Notes under the pieces: model-generated
Told to the model about the DNA's origin: nothing
Database searches by the model: none
What the model saw: the letters and a program-made list of their open reading frames with translations, nothing else
Program-made: the position numbers and the translations under genes
Shown: piece by piece, positions 43,659 to 52,491 of the stretch
Layout: the number at the start of each line of letters is the position of its first letter
Position numbering within the stretch: position 1 is the stretch's first letter
Source: Pseudomonas benzenivorans
Lineage (GTDB): Bacteria; Pseudomonadota; Gammaproteobacteria; Pseudomonadales; Pseudomonadaceae
Assembly (NCBI RefSeq): GCF_900100495.1
Contig: NZ_FNCT01000019.1
Coordinates: 1 to 64,000 of the forward strand
Reading direction: 5' to 3'
Length of the DNA stretch: 64,000 nt

Positions 43659-46217
43659 ATGGACCCGCACATCGCTTACTGGAGCCGGGAGCCCGCGCAA
43701 CTGATGGCCGAACTGGGCAGCGGCCCCGGCGGCCTGAGCAGCGCCGTGGCGGCCGAGCGGCTGCGCCGGCGCAGCGCCATGGCGATCGAGGCGCAGGGGC
43801 AACTGGTGGTCGTCAGGCTGCTGCTGCGACAGTTCGAAAGCCCACTGGTGCTCATCCTGGTGTTCGCTGCGGCCGTCTCGCTGATCGTGCGCGATTGGGT
43901 GGATGCCGCGATCATCCTGGCCATCGTCCTGGGCAGCGCGCTGCTGGGCTTCGCCCAGGAATACCGGGCATCCAACGCCGTGGCACAGCTGCGCGGGCGC
44001 CTGGCCCTGAGCGTCCAGGCGCAACGTGATGGCGCACCGCGCAGCGTCGCCGCCGCGACCCTGGTGCCGGGCGACCTGATCTTCCTCGCGGCCGGCAATC
44101 TGGTGCCGGCCGATGGCCTGGTGCTGGAGGCCAAGGACTTCCTGGTGATCGAGTCGAGCCTCACCGGCGAATCCTTCCCGGTGGAGAAACAGCCGGAACT
44201 GCTGCCGCCCGCCACGCCCCTGGCCGGCCGCAGCAACTGCGTGTTCCTCGGCACCTCCGTGCGCAGCGGCACGGCCACGGTGCTGGTGCTCAAGACCGGC
44301 CGTGAAACGGCCTTCGGCAGCATCGCCGCGCACCTCAAGGCGTGCGAGCCGGAGACCGAGTTCGGCCGCGGCGTGCGCCAGTTCGGTTACCTGCTGGTGC
44401 GGGTCATGGTGGTCATGGTGCTGTTCGTGCTGACGGTCAACCACCTGCTCGGCCGCCCGGCCATCGAATCGCTGTTGTATGCCGTCGCCCTCGCGGTCGG
44501 GTTGTCGCCGGAGCTGCTGCCAGCCATCGTCAGCGTCACCCTGTCCCACGGAGCCCGGGCGATGGCGCGCCGCGGGGTGATCGTGCGCCACCTGGAGGCG
44601 ATCGAGAACCTGGGCAGCATGGACGTGCTGTGCACCGACAAGACCGGCACCCTCACCGAGGGGGTGATCGCCCTCGATGCCGCAGTGGCACCGGACGGTC
44701 AGGCATCGGCGTCAGTCCGCCAGTTCGCCTACCTGAATGCCGCCCTGGAGACCGGCATCGAGAACCCGCTGGATGCCGCCATCGTCGCCGCCGGCGAACG
44801 CGAGGGCCTGAGCAGCGCCGGCTGGCGCAAGATCGACGAGATCCCCTACGACTTCCTGCGCAAGCGTCTGACCATAGTCGCCGCGCAGGAGCACGAGGCC
44901 GACGGCCACTGGATCGTCAGCAAGGGCGCCTATCCCCAGGTGCTGGCGATCTGTACGCGCGTCGCCAGCGACGGCGGCGAGCAGCCGCTGGACGCGGCCT
45001 GGCGTGCCCGGCTCGACGAGTACTACCAGCGCAAGGGCACGGAAGGTTTCCGCGTGCTCGCCCTGGCCACCAAACGGGTTGCGGCCAAGACGCGCTATGT
45101 GCATGCCGATGAGGACGGCATGTGCCTGAGCGGCTTGCTGCTGTTCTTCGACCCACCCAAGGCCGACGCCAACCGGACCATCCGCGACCTCGCCGCGCTG
45201 GGCATCCGCATCAAGATCATCAGCGGCGACAACCGCTATGTGGCGGCCCACGTCGCCCAGGCCATCGGCCTCGACGCGCAGGGCATGCTCACCGGCGCGG
45301 AGATCGCCGGGCTCAAGGACGAGGCGCTCTGGCACCGGGCCGAGCGCACCAGCCTGTTCGTCGAGGTCGATCCGCAGCAGAAGGAACGCATCGTCCACGC
45401 CCTGCAGCGCACCGGGCATGCCGTCGGCTACCTGGGCGACGGCATCAACGACGCCCCCGCGCTGCACGCCGCCGACGTCGGCATCTCGGTGCAGGGCGCG
45501 GTGGACGTGGCGCGGGAAAGCGCCGACGTGGTGCTCTTGCGCAGCGACCTGGACGTGCTCTGCCGCGGCGTGCGGGACGGTCGGCGCACCTTCGCCAACA
45601 CCCTCAAGTACATCTGCATCACCACCAGCGCCAACTTCGGCAACATGCTGAGCATGGCCCTGGTCACGCCGCTGCTGCCCTTCCTGCCCCTGGCCGCCAA
45701 GCAGATCCTTCTCAACAACTTCCTCTCCGACCTGCCGTCCATCAGCATCGCCACCGACAACGTCGACCCCGAGCGGGTGGCCACGGCCCAGCGCTGGCAG
45801 GTCGGCGGCGTGCGGCGCTTCATGCTGGTGTTCGGCCTGCTCAGCACCGGCTTCGACCTGCTGACCTTCGTGGTCCTCCTGCAGCTGTTCCGGGCCGACC
45901 AGGCGACCTTCCAGACCGCCTGGTTCGTGGTTTCCCTGCTCACCGAACTGGCCGTGGTGCTGGTGCTGCGCAGCCAGGGGCCGGCCTGGCGCAGCAGCCC
46001 CAGCCGGCTGCTGCTGGGGACGACGCTGCTGGTCAGCGCCCTGGCGCTGTGGCTGCCCTACCTCGAGCCGCTCGCCAGCCTCTTCGACTTCACCCCCCTG
46101 CCCTGGCCGCTCCTGGCCACCCTGCTGCTGATCGTCGGCGCCTATGTGGGTAGCACCGAGGCGGCCAAGGTGCACTTCTTCAGGGCCGACAGCCGCAGCG
46201 CGCAACGGCCAGGCTGA
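43659..46217 (+). CDS. mgtA: Magnesium-translocating P-type ATPase (852 aa)
   Basis: MgtA/MgtB-type (IIIB) pump importing Mg2+. Asp327 in LCTDKTGTLTEG is the phosphorylation site; ESSLTGESFPVEK, IIKIISGDNRY and YLGDGINDAPALHAADVGIS are in place. The helices near LTVNHLLGRPAIESLLYAVA and VGLSPELLPAIVSVTLSHGA are the MgtA-like membrane core (SPELLP replaces PEGLP). ATG 43659 is used; ATG 43650 is three codons upstream and very near the GGGGGG. The gene is divergent from the type II ATPase with about 240 bases between. Confidence 0.93.
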   Translation: MDPHIAYWSREPAQLMAELGSGPGGLSSAVAAERLRRRSAMAIEAQGQLVVVRLLLRQFESPLVLILVFAAAVSLIVRDWVDAAIILAIVLGSALLGFAQEYRASNAVAQLRGRLALSVQAQRDGAPRSVAAATLVPGDLIFLAAGNLVPADGLVLEAKDFLVIESSLTGESFPVEKQPELLPPATPLAGRSNCVFLGTSVRSGTATVLVLKTGRETAFGSIAAHLKACEPETEFGRGVRQFGYLLVRVMVVMVLFVLTVNHLLGRPAIESLLYAVALAVGLSPELLPAIVSVTLSHGARAMARRGVIVRHLEAIENLGSMDVLCTDKTGTLTEGVIALDAAVAPDGQASASVRQFAYLNAALETGIENPLDAAIVAAGEREGLSSAGWRKIDEIPYDFLRKRLTIVAAQEHEADGHWIVSKGAYPQVLAICTRVASDGGEQPLDAAWRARLDEYYQRKGTEGFRVLALATKRVAAKTRYVHADEDGMCLSGLLLFFDPPKADANRTIRDLAALGIRIKIISGDNRYVAAHVAQAIGLDAQGMLTGAEIAGLKDEALWHRAERTSLFVEVDPQQKERIVHALQRTGHAVGYLGDGINDAPALHAADVGISVQGAVDVARESADVVLLRSDLDVLCRGVRDGRRTFANTLKYICITTSANFGNMLSMALVTPLLPFLPLAAKQILLNNFLSDLPSISIATDNVDPERVATAQRWQVGGVRRFMLVFGLLSTGFDLLTFVVLLQLFRADQATFQTAWFVVSLLTELAVVLVLRSQGPAWRSSPSRLLLGTTLLVSALALWLPYLEPLASLFDFTPLPWPLLATLLLIVGAYVGSTEAAKVHFFRADSRSAQRPG

Positions 46218-46301
46218 CCGCCAACCATCCCCCGCCGGTACACCTGACGCTGGCGGGAACCGCTCAAGCGTGCAGCAGGACCCGGCTCGCTCGAGCCGCT
46301 G

Positions 46302-47447
46302 TTACAGACATGCCCCCAGTACCCGCGCCAGCTGCTGCGCGCGCGGGTCCATCAGCACGTAGGGACCGAGGTTGTTGGTGACGAAGCCGAAGGCGACTTC
46401 GCGCTCCGGGTCGGCAAAGCCGCTGGAACCGCCCGCGCCCGGATGGCCGAAGGCCTTGGCGCCGAGGCCGTAGGTCGCGTTGGCCACCTGCGGCTGGTCG
46501 AGCATGCAGCCCAGGCCGAAGCGCGTGCGGGTCAGCAGGGTCTTGTCGTCGCCGACGCTGTGCTCGCGAGTCAGCTCGTCGAGCAGCTCGCTTTCCAGCA
46601 GGCGGCCGTCGAGCAGGCCGCTGTAGAAGCCGGCCAGGCTGCGCGCGTTGCCGTGACCGTTGGCCGCCGGCTGCTGCATGCGCCGCCACTCCGGCTTGTT
46701 GGTGCTGGTCATGATCGACGGCGGGTTGGTGAAGGCGCGGGTACTCATGGCCCGGGGCTCGCTCATCATGGTCCTGAGCAGAAGCTGCGCGGCCGCATCG
46801 CCCATATTGCCCTTGCCGCGGGAGATGCTCGCCACCCGGGCGAACTCGCTGTCGGCCAGGCCGACGTGGAAGTCCAGGCCCAGCGGCCTGGCGGTGCGCG
46901 CGACGATGGATTCGCCCGGCCCGCGGCCTTCGACGCGCCGCAGCAGTTCGCCGACCAGCCAGCCGTAGGTGATCGGTGCATAGCCATGGCCCTCGCCGAG
47001 CGGCCACCAGGGCTGTTCGGCGGCCAGCGCCGTGGTCATCGCCTGCCAGTCGTACAGGGCCTCGGCCGGCAACTGCTGGTGCAGGGCCGGCAGGCCAGCC
47101 TGGTGGCAGAGCAGGTGGCGCAGGCTGATGCGGGCCTTGCCGGCGGCGGCGAACTCCGGCCAGTAGCGGGCCACCGGGGCGTCCAGTTCGAGTTTGCCCT
47201 CGCCGACCAGCTGCAGGGCGGTGACGGCGGTGAACGGCTTGGTGCAGGAGAACAGGTTGAGGATGGTGTCGCCGTGCCAGGCCTGCTGGCCGTCCTTGTC
47301 GGCCACCCCGGCCCAGATATCCACCACGGTCTCGCCGGCGACCTGCACGCAGAGCGCCGCGCCACGCGCCTGCGGGTCTTCGAACAAGGCGGCGAAGGCG
47401 TCCTTGACGGCCTCGAACTGAAGGTCGAAATAGCCCTGAATCTGCAC
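46302..47447 (-). CDS. Serine beta-lactamase-like hydrolase (381 aa), GTG start
   Basis: EstB/class C-like hydrolase or esterase: nucleophile motif Ser67-C-T-Lys70 (NLFSCTKPFTAV), the Tyr segment ITYGWLVGELLRR, and the C-terminal GAKAFGHPGAGGSSGFADPE (HPGAGG as KTG-box equivalent). The usual target of such enzymes is an ester or amide; it lacks a signal peptide, so it is cytoplasmic. GTG 47447 is chosen since AAGGAGCC lies upstream and the homologous part starts there; the open frame goes on to 47528. Confidence 0.82.
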   Translation of the reverse strand: MQIQGYFDLQFEAVKDAFAALFEDPQARGAALCVQVAGETVVDIWAGVADKDGQQAWHGDTILNLFSCTKPFTAVTALQLVGEGKLELDAPVARYWPEFAAAGKARISLRHLLCHQAGLPALHQQLPAEALYDWQAMTTALAAEQPWWPLGEGHGYAPITYGWLVGELLRRVEGRGPGESIVARTARPLGLDFHVGLADSEFARVASISRGKGNMGDAAAQLLLRTMMSEPRAMSTRAFTNPPSIMTSTNKPEWRRMQQPAANGHGNARSLAGFYSGLLDGRLLESELLDELTREHSVGDDKTLLTRTRFGLGCMLDQPQVANATYGLGAKAFGHPGAGGSSGFADPEREVAFGFVTNNLGPYVLMDPRAQQLARVLGACL

Positions 47448-47535
47448 GAGTGGCTCCTTGGTCTGGGGTGGCGGCGACGAGTCGCGCATTGTTCCAGCCC
47501 GCGTAGTGCTTGGGAACCCGTACGACACCGGACTG

Positions 47536-49680
47536 CTAGCCGATTTCCCGGCGAAAAGGCGGCAGCGCGTTGAGAATCGCCTTGCCGTAGCGCTGGGTCA
47601 CCACCCGCCGGTCGAGCAGGGTGATGGTGCCGCGGTCCTCCTCGGTGCGCAGCAGCCGGCCGCAGGCCTGCACCAGGCGCAGCGAGGCGTCCGGCACGGC
47701 GATCTCCATGAACGGGTTGCCGCCGCGCGCCTCGATCCATTCGGCCAGCGCCGCCTCCACCGGGTCGTCCGGCACGGCGAAGGGGATCTTGGCGATCACC
47801 ACGTGCTCGCAGTAGGCGCCCGGCAGGTCGACGCCCTCGGCGAAGCTGGCCAGGCCGAACAGCACGCTCTCCTCGCCGGAGTCGACCCGCGCCTTGTGCT
47901 TGTTCAGGGTTTCCTGCTTGGACAGGTTGCCCTGGATGAACACCCGCTTGCGCCAGTCGCGCTCCAGGCCGTCGAACACGTCCTGCATCTGCCGGCGCGA
48001 GGAGAACAGCACCAGGGTGCCGCGCGAGCCGGCCACCAGTTGCGGCAGCTCGCGGATGATCGCCGCGGTGTGCACTGGCGCGTCGCGCGGGTCGGCCTTG
48101 AGGTCCGGCACCCGCAGCACGCCGGCGTCGGCGTGGTGGAACGGGCTCGGCACCACCGTGGTCACCGCCACCTTGGGCAGGCCGGCGCGCATCCGGTAGC
48201 GCTCGAAGGTGCCCAGCGCGGTGAGCGTGGCCGAGGTCACCAGGGCGCCGTAGGCGACGTTCCACAGGTTGCGCCGCAAGGTCTCGGCGGCGAGGATCGG
48301 GCTGGCGTTGACCTCGATGTCGAACAGCGCGCCGCTCTCGGCAAGGGTCAGCCAGCGCGCCATCGGCGGGCTGTCCTCGGGATCTTCGGCGGTGAACGCC
48401 AGCCACAGCTCCCAGGTGCCCCGGGCGCGCGCCAGCAGGCTGCCGAACAGCGGGTACCATTCCTCGGCCTGGTGGCTGGCGATGCCGATGCTGGCCTCGC
48501 CGTCCATGGACTGCTTGAGCTGCTCGGTGACCCCGGTGAACAGGTCGGTGAGCCTGGAGAAGCCCTTCTTCAGCTCCAGCCCCAGCTCGCGCAAGTGCTC
48601 CGGCACCAGGCCGCCGACGAAGCGATGGCGCGGCCGCTCGCGGCCTTCCATGTCCTCGCCGGGCTTGAACTCGGCTACCTGCTCGCAGGCGCTGAACATG
48701 AACTGCTGCTGGGTCCTGATCTCCCGCGCCAGCTCCGGCACCTGTTCGATCAGCCGCCCCAGATCGCCGGGCAGGGGATGCTGGGCCAGCAGTTTGGTGA
48801 GGTTCTTGGCGGTCTGCTCCAGCCAGTCGGCGGTCGAGCGCAGCCGCGTGTAGTGGGCGAAGTGGCCGATCGCCTTGTCCGGCAGATGATGGCCTTCGTC
48901 GAACACGTAGAGGGTCTCGCGCGGGTCGGGCAGCACCGCACCGCCGCCCAGGGCCAGGTCGGCCAGCACCATGTCGTGGTTGGTGACTATCACGTCGACC
49001 TTGCCCATGCCCTCGCGCGCCTTGTAGAAGGCGCACTGCTGGAAATTCGGGCAGTGGCGGTTGGTGCACTGGCTGTGGTCGGTGGTCAGGCGCGCCCAGT
49101 CGGCGTCGGCCAGCTCCTGGGGCCAGCTGTCGCGGTCGCCGTCCCACTTGTTGCCGGCGAGCTTCTCGATCATCGCGCCGAACAGCTTCTGGCTCTGCTC
49201 GTCGACCTCGATGCGAAACCCCTCCTCCTCGAACAGCTGGGCGGTGGCGTTTTGCGCCTGGCCTTCCTGCAGCAGCAGGTCGAGCTTGGACAGGCACAGG
49301 TAGCGGCCACGCCCCTTGGCCAGGGCGAAGCTGAAGTTCAGGCCGCTGTTGCGCATCAGGTCCGGCAGGTCCTTGTGCACGATCTGCTCCTGCAGGGCCA
49401 CGGTCGCGGTGGCGATCACCAGGCGCTTGCCGGCCGCCTTGGCGGTGGGAATCGCCGCCAGGCTGTAGGCCACGGTCTTGCCGGTGCCTGTGCCGGCCTC
49501 GACCGCCACCACCGCCGGCTCGCCCTCGCGCTTGCCTTCGGCGTCGGCCTTGATCGCCCCCAGCACCTTGGCGATCTCGGCGATCATCAGGCGCTGGCCA
49601 TAGCGCGGCTTGAGCCCCTTGGCCTCGAGGAAACGGGAATAGGCGCCCTGGATCTGGGACTTGAGTTCGGTACTGAGCAT
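47536..49680 (-). CDS. dinG: ATP-dependent DNA helicase DinG (714 aa)
   Basis: 5'-3' superfamily 2 helicase with an iron-sulfur cluster, acting on R-loops, forks and G-quadruplexes. Walker A EAGTGTGKT at 61-69, four Cys including CTNRHCPNFQQC near 205-216 (FeS), DEGHHLP Walker B near 260, and the C-terminal helicase motifs with FGLASFAEGVDLPG and QACGRLLRTEEDRG. Complete length. The promoter region is shared with the divergent CopD-like gene at 49850. Confidence 0.95.
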   Translation of the reverse strand: MLSTELKSQIQGAYSRFLEAKGLKPRYGQRLMIAEIAKVLGAIKADAEGKREGEPAVVAVEAGTGTGKTVAYSLAAIPTAKAAGKRLVIATATVALQEQIVHKDLPDLMRNSGLNFSFALAKGRGRYLCLSKLDLLLQEGQAQNATAQLFEEEGFRIEVDEQSQKLFGAMIEKLAGNKWDGDRDSWPQELADADWARLTTDHSQCTNRHCPNFQQCAFYKAREGMGKVDVIVTNHDMVLADLALGGGAVLPDPRETLYVFDEGHHLPDKAIGHFAHYTRLRSTADWLEQTAKNLTKLLAQHPLPGDLGRLIEQVPELAREIRTQQQFMFSACEQVAEFKPGEDMEGRERPRHRFVGGLVPEHLRELGLELKKGFSRLTDLFTGVTEQLKQSMDGEASIGIASHQAEEWYPLFGSLLARARGTWELWLAFTAEDPEDSPPMARWLTLAESGALFDIEVNASPILAAETLRRNLWNVAYGALVTSATLTALGTFERYRMRAGLPKVAVTTVVPSPFHHADAGVLRVPDLKADPRDAPVHTAAIIRELPQLVAGSRGTLVLFSSRRQMQDVFDGLERDWRKRVFIQGNLSKQETLNKHKARVDSGEESVLFGLASFAEGVDLPGAYCEHVVIAKIPFAVPDDPVEAALAEWIEARGGNPFMEIAVPDASLRLVQACGRLLRTEEDRGTITLLDRRVVTQRYGKAILNALPPFRREIG

Positions 49681-49849
49681 GGGGATCTGGGCGCGAAAAA
49701 GGCTGGATAAATTTTCAGTGCTTGCAAAGGCTGGCTATCATAGCGCGCTAATCGATCCCGCGCAGAACCGCCTGCCCAGCCGCCGATCACGCCGGCCGGC
49801 CAGACCCGCGGCGGTTCCCCTGGCCTCTTCCCCCGACTGGAGTATCCGC

Positions 49850-50314
49850 ATGTCCCCTTTTGCCATGACCTATGCCCTGCACCTGCTCGCCGCGCTCGTC
49901 TGGGTCGGCGGCATGTTCTTCGCCTGGATGATCCTCCGGCCCGCGGCGGTAGGCGTGCTGGAGGCGCCGGCGCGGCTGAAACTGTGGGTCGAGGTGTTCC
50001 GGCGGTTCTTCCATTGGGTGTGGGCCGCGGTGCTGGTGCTGCCGATCACCGGCGTGGGCATGCTGCACCTGCGCTTTGCCGGCTTCGAAAGCGCGCCGCG
50101 CTACGTGCACATCATGATGGGCCTGTATATCGCCATGCTCGCGCTGTTTCTCCGCGTGCAGGTTCTGCAATTGCCGGAATTGCGCCGCGCGGTGGCGGCC
50201 GAGGATTGGCCGAGCGGCGGCGCGGTGCTCGGGCGAATTCGCCGGCTGGTGGGCATCAACCTGATTCTGGGCCTGGTGTTGGCGAGCATCGCCGCCGCTC
50301 GCCCCGGCTTCTGA
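49850..50314 (+). CDS. CopD-like integral membrane protein (154 aa)
   Basis: Four predicted helices: MTYALHLLAALVWVGGMFFAWMIL, FHWVWAAVLVLPITGVGML, YVHIMMGLYIAMLALFL and LVGINLILGLVLASIAAARP. This looks like the single-domain CopD family, with possible haem-ligand His residues in helix 1 (ALHLLAALVWVGGM) and around VHIMMGLY. Role probably in copper or haem-related electron transfer, unproven. ATG 49850 follows CTGGAG; an upstream open frame starting at 49661 is antisense to dinG. Confidence 0.75.
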   Translation: MSPFAMTYALHLLAALVWVGGMFFAWMILRPAAVGVLEAPARLKLWVEVFRRFFHWVWAAVLVLPITGVGMLHLRFAGFESAPRYVHIMMGLYIAMLALFLRVQVLQLPELRRAVAAEDWPSGGAVLGRIRRLVGINLILGLVLASIAAARPGF

Positions 50315-50414
50315 GCAGGCGCCAGCAGCGCATGGCGCTCCTGGCCGCGAACCGGCCACGTTAACGCTCATGGCAGTCGCCGCCCCCCCCTGCTGATGAA
50401 AGCGGTCTTTCACG

Positions 50415-51185
50415 TTAGAACCGTAGCAGGCTCAACCTGCCCGGCGCTCCTGGCGCACCCGCCTGCCCTGCCTGGCCGGACCGCCCATCCGCGGCCCCCG
50501 CGGCGGTATATAGCCAGCAGCCTTTGCCTGCTCCGCCCGCGCCGCCGCTACCGCCTTTTCCGGCTGGGCCACCGACGCCGCCCTCCAGACGCACCTGCAG
50601 GCGATCGGCTGGAAAGTTCGCCGGCACTGCCACACGCACCTGGCCGCCCGCTGCGCCTGCCTGTCCATCGCCACCGTCCAGCCCGTCGTGGCCACGGCCA
50701 GCCTGGCCCCAGGTGCAACCGGCGGCCTTGCCATCCGCGCCGTCCAAGCCGGCGTAACCCGGCGCGCCCGTGCCGCCGCGTACATCGACCAGCAATGACT
50801 CGGCCACCACGCTCTCCAGGCGGATATCCAGGACACGCCCAGGCCTTGCCGGCTGGCTCGGGGAACCCGGAGCACCGCGCGCGCTGATCTGAGCACCGGC
50901 AGCGATCTCGCCATGCGCAACCTTCAGGCGCAAAGCCTGCTCGCTCGGCGCAATAGCGATCCGCGCCTCACGCCCCAGGTACAGGTCGTCGATGCGAATT
51001 TCTGTCAACCCAGCGGGAATCAGCAACGTGCCGTGGTCGGCGATGTGCACGCGCTGCACCACCAGCACGCTGGCTGTCGCCGGCAAACGCAGCAGGCCAT
51101 GGGAGTGCACCTCGAGCGAGGCCTGTGCCTGCGCCAGCGAGCTGCCCAGCATGGCCAGCATGGCCAGCAACAACAGACTACGCAT
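50415..51185 (-). CDS. Secreted collagen-like Gly-rich protein (256 aa)
   Basis: A signal peptide (MRSLLLLAMLAMLGSSLAQA) is followed by a beta-rich region (residues 22-135) and two Gly-rich stretches at ~137-180 and ~202-250. These contain GAPGYAGLDGADG, GQAGRGHDGLDGGDGQAGAA, GKGGSGGAGGAG and GQAGQAGAPGAPG, collagen-like G-x-y triplets. Two Cys (GCTWG, GCWLY) flank them. No family could be named; it may be a surface or matrix protein. The ATG overlaps the upstream DUF1145 gene by eight bases, so both are translated together. Confidence 0.7.
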   Translation of the reverse strand: MRSLLLLAMLAMLGSSLAQAQASLEVHSHGLLRLPATASVLVVQRVHIADHGTLLIPAGLTEIRIDDLYLGREARIAIAPSEQALRLKVAHGEIAAGAQISARGAPGSPSQPARPGRVLDIRLESVVAESLLVDVRGGTGAPGYAGLDGADGKAAGCTWGQAGRGHDGLDGGDGQAGAAGGQVRVAVPANFPADRLQVRLEGGVGGPAGKGGSGGAGGAGKGCWLYTAAGAADGRSGQAGQAGAPGAPGRLSLLRF

Positions 51186-51483
51186 GCTCGGCCTCCAACT
51201 GCACCTCGCCCTGCGCCAGTTCCGACACTTGCGCCGGAGGCAGGCAGAGCAGATGGAATACGCCGAACAACGCGACCTGGACACGCTCCAGCCGAGGCCG
51301 TGGGCAGCCACGGAGACGCTCATCGAACAGCCACAGTTCCAGGCCATGGACCAGCATGAGCAGGGCGCCGGTCAGGTACAGCAGAAATGCGAAAGGCTGT
51401 GCGAACGGATCCAGCAGATTGGCCAGCGCCGCCCCCCAGAACAACGCAGTCAGCAGCTTTCCCAAGCCCAAGAGTTTCTTCAT
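51178..51483 (-). CDS. DUF1145-type small membrane protein (101 aa)
   Basis: Membrane segments are LLTALFWGAALANLLDPFAQ, PFAFLLYLTGALLMLVHGLELW and VALFGVFHLLCLPPA; the spacing and LFWGAALANLL pattern match DUF1145. Unknown function. It is the upstream partner of the collagen-like gene with an eight-base overlap. Start fixed by GGGCGGGG just before ATG 51483. Confidence 0.7.
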   Translation of the reverse strand: MKKLLGLGKLLTALFWGAALANLLDPFAQPFAFLLYLTGALLMLVHGLELWLFDERLRGCPRPRLERVQVALFGVFHLLCLPPAQVSELAQGEVQLEAEHA

Positions 51484-51552
51484 CCCCGCCCTCAGCAGAT
51501 TGTTGTTTTGCCGCACCTTAACTGCTTTGGGGGAGTGCGACCAGCGGGCCGG

Positions 51553-51582
51553 AAAAAACGGCGGGGGCCTTGGGCCCCCGCT
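51553..51582 (-). terminator. Rho-independent terminator of the OmpA-like gene
   Basis: Stem AGCGGGGGCC / GGCCCCCGC with loop CAAG-like, followed on the minus strand by a run of T (AAAAAA at 51553-51558 on the plus strand). It lies about 45 bases after the stop at 51629. Confidence 0.8.
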
Positions 51583-51628
51583 GGGTGTGTCTGGCCGGTA
51601 GCGACCGGCCGGTACTGCATCATGCCGG

Positions 51629-52366
51629 TTACGGCTGCGCTTCGACTTCCGCCTCCACCCGGCGATTGACGGCGCGTCCGGAGTCGGTGGTGTTGTCGGC
51701 GACCGGGCGCGACTCACCGTAACCTACGGACGAGACCCGGCTGCCGTCGATGCCATGCTGGTTGACCAGTACATCGCGCACCGCATTGGCACGGCGCTCG
51801 GACAGCCCCTGGTTATAGGCATCGGTGCCGATAGAGTCGGTATGCCCCTCGACGGTCGTGGTGGTCTGTGGATACTGCTTCATGAAGTCGGCCAGACTCT
51901 TGATGTCGGCTTGGCTTCCTTCCTTGACCACGGACTTGTCGAAGTCGAACTTCACGTCCAACTCGACGCGAACCGCCTCAACTGGTTCGACGGGTTCCGG
52001 CTCCATGACCGCGGGAGTGCTCGGATACTCCTTCAATGGGCAGCCATTGTGCTGCACCGGGGTATTGGCCGGGGTGCCAGGACAACGATCGCGGCGGTCG
52101 AACACACCATCGCCATCTTCGTCACCGTCCTGGGCATAGCAGATCAGGGTGCCGATAACCGCACCGGCCACTGCACCTCCCGCTGCCCAGGTAGAACTCT
52201 CGATTGCGCCCAGGCCGCCACCGGCCAGACCGCCAATCGCACTGCACAGGGGCCAGTTCCCCTGGTTGAGCGGCGCGTCTCCCGTACTGGAAGTCGTGAC
52301 GCAACCAGAAAGAACACTGCTGACCAAGAGAAGGGGTACGCCAACCCTGAATAGGCTAGTCCTCAT
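51629..52366 (-). CDS. OmpA-family lipoprotein with glycine zipper, copy 1 (245 aa)
   Basis: Lipobox VLSGC (Cys about 22), a Gly-rich membrane-inserting region SAIGGLAGGGLGAIESSTWA to GAVIGTLICYAQD, a calcium-binding-like DGDEDGDGVFDRRDRCPG (TSP type 3-like repeat), a Pro/Glu linker and a C-terminal OmpA domain with VKFDFDKSVVKEGSQADIKS and NRRVEAEVEAQP. It links outer membrane and peptidoglycan. ATG 52366 is chosen; GGAG precedes it by about 8 bases. A nearly identical C-terminal domain occurs in the neighbour at 52492. Confidence 0.86.
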   Translation of the reverse strand: MRTSLFRVGVPLLLVSSVLSGCVTTSSTGDAPLNQGNWPLCSAIGGLAGGGLGAIESSTWAAGGAVAGAVIGTLICYAQDGDEDGDGVFDRRDRCPGTPANTPVQHNGCPLKEYPSTPAVMEPEPVEPVEAVRVELDVKFDFDKSVVKEGSQADIKSLADFMKQYPQTTTTVEGHTDSIGTDAYNQGLSERRANAVRDVLVNQHGIDGSRVSSVGYGESRPVADNTTDSGRAVNRRVEAEVEAQP

Positions 52367-52491
52367 GGTGAAATCTCCTGTGTAACCGACGTGATGCCGG
52401 TCACACAGGAGTAAAGACCCACCTCTGGGACTGTACAAGCTTGCACCCTGTCATTGTGCCACCTAGGGTGCGAGCCGTTCTGCCAGGCTCC

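Noticed and set aside
44712..46205. 497-codon minus-strand open frame opposite the Mg ATPase
   Set aside because: Codon-shadow of the MgtA-like gene; low-complexity Gln/Gly/Ala translation.
47036..49297. 753-codon frame opposite or shifted to dinG and the hydrolase
   Set aside because: Different frame on the same strand through two real genes; Arg/Ala/Gly-rich and without domains.
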